The notes under the pieces were generated by a model. That model made no database searches and was not told the origin of the DNA. It worked only from the letters and a program-made list of their open reading frames with translations. A stretch of DNA of 22,617 bases from Methanobacteriota archaeon (GTDB lineage: Archaea > Halobacteriota > Methanosarcinia > Methanosarcinales > Methanoperedenaceae): NCBI GenBank assembly GCA_018900975.1, contig JAHIFK010000117.1, forward strand, positions 1 through 22,617, written 5' to 3'. How positions within the stretch are numbered: position 1 is the stretch's first letter; each line of letters begins with the position of its first letter. A program made the translations under genes and the position numbers. Below, piece by piece: positions 14,381-20,273 of the stretch.

Positions 14381-14817
14381 TGCCCGGATATAATACCCAC
14401 AGGCGGTTTAATTACGCGGTATTTGTAATTATCGCCGCTTTGTTTTATTTCAGGAGTCTGATATTATTTGAACCTGCTCAGTTATTCGTACTGGGGGCGG
14501 GATTTTTTGTAGGAACTGAATTCATAACTCCGGACCTTGATATTGAAAGCAAGGCGATCAAGAGATGGGGGGCTTTAAGGACTTTATGGCTTCCTTACAA
14601 ACTGCTCTTCAAACACGGGAAAAGTTCACATAATATCGTGTACGGGGCAGTTGTGAGGCTTCTGTATATCGGTATTATCATTCTCGGCGTATATTACGTA
14701 CTGTTCAGGGCGCTTCCATCTAATATGATGATCCTTCCACTTGACATTGTTCTCATTTTCCTTACAGGGATAATAATAGCCAACTCGCTGCATGTTATAC
14801 TGGATATGATATTTTGA
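14380..14817 (+). CDS. DUF2227 membrane protein (putative metal-binding)
   Basis: 145 residues with three to four predicted transmembrane segments (residues about 13-30, 34-50, 95-115 and 118-140). N-terminal MPGYNTHRRFNY, the acidic cluster EFITPDLDIES (around residues 48-58), the RWGALRTLWLPYK motif and the HGKSSHN loop are characteristic of DUF2227, a family often described as putative metal-binding and related to the YdjM/LexA-regulated hydrolase type (His and Asp pairs). No activity has been established to my knowledge. One-base overlap with hemB suggests co-transcription, but many archaea carry it away from hem genes, so I draw no functional link. Confidence 0.8.
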   Translation: MPGYNTHRRFNYAVFVIIAALFYFRSLILFEPAQLFVLGAGFFVGTEFITPDLDIESKAIKRWGALRTLWLPYKLLFKHGKSSHNIVYGAVVRLLYIGIIILGVYYVLFRALPSNMMILPLDIVLIFLTGIIIANSLHVILDMIF

Positions 14818-14854
14818 GGCAGGCATTGGTCTGTTTCAAATCTGTATCGTTAAA

Positions 14855-14864
14855 CTTAAATATT
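14855..14864 (+). promoter_or_regulatory. TATA box for the lipoprotein gene
   Basis: CTTAAATATT preceded by AAA (BRE-like A-rich) lies about 50 nt before the ATG at 14909; initiation near 14888 would leave a leader of about 20 nt that contains the GGTGAT Shine-Dalgarno (14897-14902). Confidence 0.4.
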
Positions 14865-14908
14865 ATCCAATTAATATATTAGTGATTGACAAAACTGGTG
14901 ATCTAGAC

Positions 14909-15568
14909 ATGAGGGTATATTTCATACTGGAAGTGTTCATATTCGCGCTATTAGCAGGATGTATATCTGCTGAACCTGTAAACCAGATTGAAGGTACAGT
15001 GCCACAAATCCCTGTATCTGTCCCACCCGGCAATGGGCCGATTATTTCCCCGACAGAAACGCTTACAACTGTCACAGTCCAGCCCTCTGCCACTATACAG
15101 CCCTCTCCTACTATCCAGAAGCAATATGAAAAAGTCCAGCCAGAGGAAAATTTTTCCGAGGCTGTTGAGGTAAATTACCGTGAATATGTGGACTGGTTCA
15201 TGTCATATAACCTTCTCATCAGGGCGTACACGCCAGACGAATACGTGTGCGGCCAGTACACAGTTGATATGATCAATGCCTCGAAAAAAGCAGGATTCAA
15301 AGCGTACTTCGGCGCCATAAGGTTCTCAGATGATACAGGGCACGCGCTTGTGGCGTTCAAGGCTACGCATTTTAGCTATACATCATGGTATTTTTTTGAG
15401 CCCCAGACCAACAACCAGATGAATCCCCAGACGATAAAAGAGGTTCTGCAGGATAAAATGGGAAAAACCGTTGCTGATGTTACAGTGTACGGTTATTTCG
15501 ATGATGCAGGGGATAAGGACCCTGCTACATGGCAGTTCGCTTATCCCCTGTATAACCAGAAATATTAA
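14909..15568 (+). CDS. Lipoprotein with transglutaminase-like core
   Basis: Start chosen at the ATG at 14909 rather than the GTG at 14882, because GGTGAT lies 6 nt upstream and the signal peptide begins there. The 219-residue product has a lipobox LLAG-C (Cys18), a Pro/Thr/Ser-rich linker (about 25-75), then a domain with YVCGQYTVDMINASKKAG, DTGHALVAFKA and WYFFEPQTN. A Cys followed by His and an acidic residue in this order is the arrangement of transglutaminase-like cysteine folds, so a papain-like catalytic triad is possible. It may be inactive and structural. It faces outside the cell by its lipobox. Convergent with the cyclophilin gene: only 2 bp separate their stops. Confidence 0.65.
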   Translation: MRVYFILEVFIFALLAGCISAEPVNQIEGTVPQIPVSVPPGNGPIISPTETLTTVTVQPSATIQPSPTIQKQYEKVQPEENFSEAVEVNYREYVDWFMSYNLLIRAYTPDEYVCGQYTVDMINASKKAGFKAYFGAIRFSDDTGHALVAFKATHFSYTSWYFFEPQTNNQMNPQTIKEVLQDKMGKTVADVTVYGYFDDAGDKDPATWQFAYPLYNQKY

Positions 15569-15570
15569 AG

Positions 15571-15999
15571 CTACTGTATAGTGACTTTCAACATCTTATC
15601 GCCCTGTTTGATCTTCTCCACAACATCCTGGCCTTCAATGACATGTCCGAACACGGAATGCTTCCCATCAAGGTGGGGTTGGGGATCTTCTGTTATGAAG
15701 AACTGGCTCCCTCCGGAGTTGGGCCCTGCATTAGCCATAGACACCGCCCCTTTAGTGTGTTTCAACTTTGGGCTAAATTCATCTCGTATCTTATATCCGG
15801 GACCGCCTGTTCCATCTCCTTTTGGGTCCCCGCCCTGTATCATAAAACCACGTATGACCCTGTGGAAAGTAAGCCCATTGTAGACCCCCTTCTGCGCCAG
15901 GTCTATGAAGTTCTTTGTGGTTATGGGGGCTTCTGATTCTTTAAGTTCGAATTTTATCGTTCCTTTTGGTGTTTCTATGACTGCTATTCGGTTTGGCAT
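15571..15999 (-). CDS. Cyclophilin-type peptidyl-prolyl cis-trans isomerase
   Basis: 142 residues, a minimal archaeal/bacterial-type cyclophilin. The catalytic Arg lies in LTFHRVIRGFMIQGGDP, followed by GTGGPGYKI, MANAGPNSGGSQFFIT and LDGKHSVFGHVIEG. The Trp that makes eukaryotic cyclophilins cyclosporin-sensitive is His here, as in many prokaryotic members. It catalyses proline isomerisation in the cytoplasm; no signal peptide is present. Upstream, the minus strand has CACATATACC about 35-40 nt from the ATG as a possible TATA box. The gene is convergent with, and 2 bp from, the lipoprotein gene, and divergent from the AT-rich Ntn-hydrolase locus. Confidence 0.96.
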   Translation of the reverse strand: MPNRIAVIETPKGTIKFELKESEAPITTKNFIDLAQKGVYNGLTFHRVIRGFMIQGGDPKGDGTGGPGYKIRDEFSPKLKHTKGAVSMANAGPNSGGSQFFITEDPQPHLDGKHSVFGHVIEGQDVVEKIKQGDKMLKVTIQ

Positions 16000-16096
16000 A
16001 AGTATCGTGGGGGCTTAAGGGAGTTATGGTATATGTGCTTTTTGAGTACTTCTCCAATACAAAGAATTATATTTAATCGGGTAAGAGAAGAAGACT

Positions 16097-16177
16097 ATGA
16101 ATAATTTGATTAACGGTCAGGTTATATCAAAGAAATTTAATTCAAAAATATTATCATATTCGATGATGGTAAAATGA
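16097..16177 (+). other. 26-codon ORF overlapping the Ntn-hydrolase start
   Basis: ATG at 16097, preceded by a purine-rich GAGAAGAAG, opens 26 codons (MNNLINGQVISKKFNSKILS...) whose TGA overlaps the ATG of the next gene (ATGA, 16174-16177). Such overlaps typically couple translation. The peptide is lysine/asparagine-rich and unrecognised. The gene at 16174 has only GATGATGG as a weak ribosome site of its own, consistent with coupling, but chance in AT-rich DNA is not excluded. Confidence 0.35.
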
Positions 16178-17289
16178 CTGCAGAAATAGTGATTATGAAC
16201 AAACAGGCAATAGCTCTAGCTTCGGATAGTGCTGTTACAATGACTCAAGAAATGGGAGAAAAGATTAAGACCTCTGCAAATAAGCTTTTTTCTCTATCTA
16301 AATATCGCCCTGTTGGGATAATGGTTTTTGGAAATGCAGATTTAATGGATGTTCCTTGGGAAACAATAATAAAAATGTATAGAACTGAGTTGGGCAAAAA
16401 AAAGTTCGATACATTGAAAGAATATGCTGATAATTTTATTGAAGAACAGATTGATAAAAAGGTAGAATCCATTATTTCTGAGAAGAATGAGATTACTGAA
16501 TATGAAGTAAAGCAAATAACATCTGCTATCATAAAAAATCATCATGAAAACTGGAAAAATGCGGAGACGATTCCATCAATTCCGAGTAGTCATTTTAAGG
16601 AGATATTAGACAAATATGGAGAGGTTATTAGTGATGCAATAAATGATGTATTTGAAAAATTACCTATTTCTAAACGCAATTTAAGTCAATTAAAAGAAAT
16701 TTCAGGATATTTATTCTCAAAATTTCATATAATTCCTGATGGTGTTTCTGGAGTGGTAATCGCTGGATTCGGAGAGAAAGATACTTTTCCATCTCTTAAA
16801 GTATATGTTATCGAGGGTATTCTTATAAATAAGCTAAAATATAAAGAATTTTTATCTGTTAATATTGGTTTCGAAACCGCTGCATCAATTATTCCCTTTG
16901 CTCAGAGAGAAATGGTGGATACGTTTATGCAAGGGGTTGATCCATCCTATAGGAGTCTCGAAGACAGTTATTTAACTCAAATATTTTCTGAATATACAGA
17001 GATGGTTGTTAATAATATGAAAAAATATAGTGATCCAGTTACAAGTGTAGTTTCAATGCTTCCAAAAGATGAGCTTGCAGCTATGGCGGAAGCACTTGTA
17101 AATTTAACCTCTTTCAAACGGAAAGTTTCAATGGAAACTGAGACTGTCGGTGGACCAATTGATGTTGCTGTAATTTCAAAAGGCGATGGTTTTATATGGA
17201 TTAAAAGAAAACATTATTTTAAACCAGAACTTAATCCACAATTTTTTGCAAATCATTATAAGGAGGAAATTGAAGATGGTGAAAAGTAA
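16174..17289 (+). CDS. Proteasome-beta-like Ntn hydrolase with long helical insertion
   Basis: 371 residues. The N-terminus MTAEIVIMNKQAIALASDSA aligns by eye with the proteasome beta/HslV start: removal of Met1 would expose Thr2 as nucleophile, Asp18 falls exactly at the 17th position as in proteasomes, and Lys37 (TSANKLFSL) matches Lys33. GIMVFGNADL, VVIAGFG ... LKVYVIEG (about 193-215), and the helix PKDELAAMAEALVNLT with VGGPIDVAVISKGDG (298-339) correspond to later strands and helices of the fold. Unlike 20S beta, HslV or Anbu (about 200-250 aa) it has a helical insertion at about 62-190 and no propeptide. Likely a self-contained peptidase or amidohydrolase of unknown substrate. No ATPase partner is visible. 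AT-rich, suggesting transfer. It overlaps the next gene by 14 nt. Confidence 0.75.
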   Translation: MTAEIVIMNKQAIALASDSAVTMTQEMGEKIKTSANKLFSLSKYRPVGIMVFGNADLMDVPWETIIKMYRTELGKKKFDTLKEYADNFIEEQIDKKVESIISEKNEITEYEVKQITSAIIKNHHENWKNAETIPSIPSSHFKEILDKYGEVISDAINDVFEKLPISKRNLSQLKEISGYLFSKFHIIPDGVSGVVIAGFGEKDTFPSLKVYVIEGILINKLKYKEFLSVNIGFETAASIIPFAQREMVDTFMQGVDPSYRSLEDSYLTQIFSEYTEMVVNNMKKYSDPVTSVVSMLPKDELAAMAEALVNLTSFKRKVSMETETVGGPIDVAVISKGDGFIWIKRKHYFKPELNPQFFANHYKEEIEDGEK

Positions 17290-17452
17290 AGAGAAAAAAG
17301 TATTCTGCTCATTGAGAGAATTCAAACAAGAATATTTTCCGAAATCTATCGAGAAGCAAAAATTAGAGGAATCTAAGGATGCTCGTGACTTAGGAATTAG
17401 TTGGGCAAAAGAATCTTTGGATAAACTCAAAGATCAATTAAAGGATTTATGA
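17276..17452 (+). CDS. Small charged partner protein of the Ntn hydrolase (58 aa)
   Basis: ATG at 17276 lies within the last codons of the Ntn-hydrolase gene, preceded by AGGAGG at 17261-17266 (9-nt spacing), one of the strongest ribosome sites in the window. The 58 residues are rich in Lys and Glu (VKSKEKKVFCSLREFKQEY; KESLDKLKDQLKDL), helical, with one Cys and no known motif. Longer readings into the upstream gene are possible in this frame but lack a comparable ribosome site. Overlap and strong Shine-Dalgarno argue that it is a real gene expressed with the hydrolase, perhaps a regulator, inhibitor or substrate. I do not recognise the family. Confidence 0.6.
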   Translation: MVKSKEKKVFCSLREFKQEYFPKSIEKQKLEESKDARDLGISWAKESLDKLKDQLKDL

Positions 17453-17495
17453 GATTTGTCGTCCCAGTCTTCTTGTCCCTAATTTAATCACCGCC

Positions 17496-17750
17496 GTGAA
17501 GAAAGAAAAAAGAGAGCTCCAGAAAGGTATTTTAGCAAAGGTCGAAATCTGCCCGAAATGCGAAGACGAGTGGATAGATGAAAAAGGATATGAAGCCCTC
17601 TACAATCTATTCACAAGAAAGACCTTTAAGATTGGCGGAAGCCTTGCGGTCAGGATACCAAAGGAGATCGCAAACGTAATCGGGTTAAAAGAAGGCTCTG
17701 AAGTAAAGGTTGCAGTAAAGGAAAAGAAAATCGTAATTGAGGCTGCCTGA
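17496..17750 (+). CDS. AbrB/SpoVT-type DNA-binding regulator or antitoxin
   Basis: 84 residues from a GTG at 17496. The C-terminal half (FKIGGSLAVRIPKEIANVIGLKEGSEVKV) is the swapped-hairpin AbrB/SpoVT domain, the fold of many archaeal antitoxins and regulators. The N-terminal 35 residues are Lys/Glu-rich, with a single CPKC motif suggesting a small zinc site, as in related archaeal proteins that pair it with another CxxC. It begins 43 nt after the small charged protein on the same strand; it might regulate or belong to that AT-rich unit. No toxin ORF follows directly; only a broken minus-strand ORF. GTG start is likely but not certain. Confidence 0.75.
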   Translation: MKKEKRELQKGILAKVEICPKCEDEWIDEKGYEALYNLFTRKTFKIGGSLAVRIPKEIANVIGLKEGSEVKVAVKEKKIVIEAA

Positions 17751-17769
17751 AAAAATAAAATCGAAATAC

Positions 17770-17894
17770 TTATCTTCTGGCTCCGTAAACAACGAAATCT
17801 ATTTCTTCTTCGCTGGTCTCAATACCCCAATCGCTCTGGAGACTTCTTATTTTATTTTCTTACCTGTTTTGAGAGTCAATTCAGCTTGAAGCAT
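17770..17894 (-). pseudogene. Broken small ORF ending SDWGIETSEEEIDFVVYGARR
   Basis: Minus strand: an ATG at 17894 gives MLQAELTLKTGKKIK and stops; the overlapping frame continues as ENKIRSLQSDWGI and then ETSEEEIDFVVYGARR to a stop at 17770-17772. A one-base shift in an A-rich run would join them. The tail is typical in charge pattern for the C-terminus of small antitoxin-like proteins, but I cannot name the family. It could be non-coding. Confidence 0.3.
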
Positions 17895-17902
17895 GTCAAA
17901 AA

Positions 17903-19180
17903 TTATCCAAGATCCTTGAATTTTATCTTAAATTCGGTCCCATTAATTCTATTCAAAGCAAGTTCCCCTTGAAGCTGTTTTTCAGTCAGTATTGAAATAA
18001 GGCGCAAACCCCACGATTCAGTTTTATCAATATCCATGTCTTTTGGAAGACCAATGCCGTTATCGCTCACCAGTAATTCAATATGATTTCCTTCTATCGA
18101 ATGAAGATTTATTTTTATTTCCCCTGTTTTTTCCCCGGGAAATGCATACTTTAACGAATTGCTTACAATTTCATTGATTATTAATCCGCAGGGTATGGCA
18201 GAATTTATCCCGAGTGAAACATTTTCCGCATTGATATTTAAGGCAACTTTCCCTGTAATGAAACCATAGGTTTCAAAAAGACCTGTCACAAGGTCCCTGA
18301 TATATTCTTTGAAATTGATCCTTGCCAGATCTCCGGAATTATAAAGCTTCTCGTGGATAAGGGACATGGTAATTATCCTGTTCTGGATGTCCTTGTACAT
18401 ATCAATGGATTTTTGATCCTTGAGAGAAGAAGATTCAAGTCTCAGGAGACTTGAGATTATCTGCATGTTGTTCTTGACCCTGTGATGGATCTCACGCAAG
18501 AGAGCTTCTTTTTCTTTCAATGAGTTATTTATCTGCTCCTGTGCATGCTTTCGCTGCTCGATTTCAGACTTAAGGGCTGCTGTTCTCTCTTCCACCTTTT
18601 CTTCAAGTCGTTCATTCGCCGCTCTTAATTCCCCCTGTGCTTTTTGCAGTTCAAAGTTTTTCTCGACAGCAGTTTCATATGTGGAAAAGAGAAGATTGAG
18701 GATTTGCTGGCGATCCGATGTAATAAGATATTCCTTACCCTTAAAGAATATGTTCATGCCCATTTGTGCTTTTTCACTCACAGGTATCAATTTGTTAGAG
18801 CGCAGGTAATGTATTCTTGAGATAAGATATTTTTCATTGTATGGCTTTGTAATGAAATTGTCTGCTCCGCACTCCAGGCCCTTAAGAACATCTTTCGGGT
18901 CTGAAAGTGCAGTCAAAAGAATGACCGGGATATCTTTCATCTTTTCATTGTCCTTGATGAGCCGGCAGAGTTGATAGCCATCCATCTCGGGCATAACAAT
19001 ATCGCTGATGACGATCACTGGATTATGATTTTCAAGCATGGCAAGGGCTTCTTTGCCATTGTATGCAACTAAAACATGAAACTCCTGCTTCTCAAGGAGG
19101 GATTTTAGCACCGCAGCCTGCATGGGACTGTCTTCTACAATTAAAATTTCTGTTTTGTCGGCATGATCTTTGGAATCCAT
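17903..19180 (-). CDS. Response-regulator/histidine-kinase hybrid (REC-HisKA_2-HATPase)
   Basis: 425 residues. REC domain at 10-125 with Asp17, phospho-acceptor Asp60 (VISDIVMPEMDG), Thr90 and Lys112 (FITKPYNEK). A coiled coil (about 170-225) leads to the HisKA_2-type dimerisation helix LLREIHHRVKNNMQIISSLL (phospho-His 232 or 233) and an HATPase domain with IINEIVSNSLKYAF (N-box) and VSDNGIGLP (G1). There is no transmembrane segment, so it is cytoplasmic and receives its signal through the receiver domain. Archaea of the Methanosarcina/Methanoperedens type carry many such REC-first kinases. A strong GGAGG (19190-19194) precedes the ATG at 19180. The output target is unknown; the neighbouring glycosyltransferase is divergent. 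Confidence 0.93.
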   Translation of the reverse strand: MDSKDHADKTEILIVEDSPMQAAVLKSLLEKQEFHVLVAYNGKEALAMLENHNPVIVISDIVMPEMDGYQLCRLIKDNEKMKDIPVILLTALSDPKDVLKGLECGADNFITKPYNEKYLISRIHYLRSNKLIPVSEKAQMGMNIFFKGKEYLITSDRQQILNLLFSTYETAVEKNFELQKAQGELRAANERLEEKVEERTAALKSEIEQRKHAQEQINNSLKEKEALLREIHHRVKNNMQIISSLLRLESSSLKDQKSIDMYKDIQNRIITMSLIHEKLYNSGDLARINFKEYIRDLVTGLFETYGFITGKVALNINAENVSLGINSAIPCGLIINEIVSNSLKYAFPGEKTGEIKINLHSIEGNHIELLVSDNGIGLPKDMDIDKTESWGLRLISILTEKQLQGELALNRINGTEFKIKFKDLG

Positions 19181-19538
19181 AAATTAATCCTCCATGGAAA
19201 AAATAACGAGTTTATACAGACGTTCTTGTGCTATGCTCATTTTCCTTCGACCTGATGAACTTTTGATGAATCAACAGAAGCTATAGCTATCGTTTTTGGA
19301 TTTATGATTCGCCAAAAACCCTTGTATTTAAATAAATATCATTATTACTATATATTCTTTACTGTTCAGATAAATTATAGTTCAGATAAATAAAACATGC
19401 AATAGTTGAATAAACCACCGCACTCAACCAGACCATAATATCCAGGGGATTTTGAATGAAAGATAAGAAACATATAATAAACTTAAAATATAGTATAAGC
19501 TGCACATAAAAAATCAGGCATACGAAGGAGGCAATACA
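19181..19538. other. 358-bp divergent intergenic region, kinase / glycosyltransferase
   Basis: No gene-like ORF. It would hold the promoters of the kinase (minus, GTATAAACT near 19210) and of the glycosyltransferase (plus, CTTAAAATATAG around 19481-19493 as a TATA candidate). A 12-bp direct repeat at 19364-19391 is listed separately. I see no tRNA or riboswitch-like fold. Confidence 0.5.
19364..19391 (+). repeat. Direct repeat GTTCAGATAAAT, period 16 bp
   Basis: GTTCAGATAAAT occurs at 19364-19375 and 19380-19391, exactly 16 bp apart. Two close identical half-sites in a divergent promoter region are typical of a regulator or TFB-activator binding site. It is short and may be incidental. Confidence 0.4.
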
Positions 19539-20258
19539 ATAGTCGAAGTTTCAATCGTTCTTCCGGCTTACAATGAAGCTGCAAGAATTGAAAGCACAGT
19601 AGAACGAACAGCTGCGGCACTTCGCGATATCACATCATCTTTTGAGATAATTATCGCAGAGGACGGAAGCATGGACGGGACCGATAGGATATCCGAAGCC
19701 CTCACAAAAAAACACAACTATGTAGTGCACATTCATTCAGACAAAAGGCAGGGACGTGGACGCGCCCTGAACCGCGCTTTCAAGGCTTCCAAAGGGGAAA
19801 TCCTCGGTTACATAGATGTAGACCTTGCTACGGACATGAAGCACTTGAGAGAACTTGTACAGTCTATACGGGACGGGTATGATTTTGCTACAGGCTCGCG
19901 CATGCTTCCACAGAGCAATGTCAAGAGACCATTCAAGAGGGGTTTTGCGAGCAAAGGATTTAATTATCTCACCCGTTTGATGCTTGGTTCAAAACTCTAT
20001 GACCACCAGTGCGGATTCAAAGCCTTCAGGCGCGACTCGCTTTTTAAGATAATGGATACTGTAAAAGATACGCACTGGTTCTGGGACACGGAATTATTTG
20101 TACGAGCACAGCGCGCAGGATTCAAAGTCAAGGAATTCCCTGTAGAATGGAAACATGGTGGCACAACAAAGGTGAATTTAATTAAGGATGTCTTCGGGAT
20201 GGGGTCGCAGATATTCAGGTTGTGGTATGAGTTCTTATGGCAAAAACAAGAAAAATAG
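19539..20258 (+). CDS. Family 2 glycosyltransferase (dolichyl-phosphate sugar transferase-like)
   Basis: 239 residues if read from the AUA at 19539, which lies 7 nt after AAGGAGG. The frame is open upstream only to 19494 and contains no ATG/GTG/TTG before 19671; starting at the ATG at 19671 would delete VEVSIVLPAYNEAARIE, the essential GT-A nucleotide-binding start. Other motifs: EDGSMDGTDRI (about 40-50), GRGRALNRAF (76-85), DVD metal site in GYIDVDLATD, and QCGFKAFRR. This is the Dpm1/AglD-like layout lacking C-terminal membrane helices, so it is probably peripheral. It transfers a nucleotide-sugar residue to a lipid carrier. The DUF2298 membrane gene follows 15 nt later, presumably the same operon. 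Confidence 0.88.
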   Translation: MVEVSIVLPAYNEAARIESTVERTAAALRDITSSFEIIIAEDGSMDGTDRISEALTKKHNYVVHIHSDKRQGRGRALNRAFKASKGEILGYIDVDLATDMKHLRELVQSIRDGYDFATGSRMLPQSNVKRPFKRGFASKGFNYLTRLMLGSKLYDHQCGFKAFRRDSLFKIMDTVKDTHWFWDTELFVRAQRAGFKVKEFPVEWKHGGTTKVNLIKDVFGMGSQIFRLWYEFLWQKQEK

Positions 20259-20273
20259 ACATGGGGTGTGGTT

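Noticed and set aside
16245..16545. Two minus-strand ORFs of 67 and 95 codons
   Set aside because: Antisense to the Ntn-hydrolase gene; Phe/Ser/Ile-rich composition typical of shadows.
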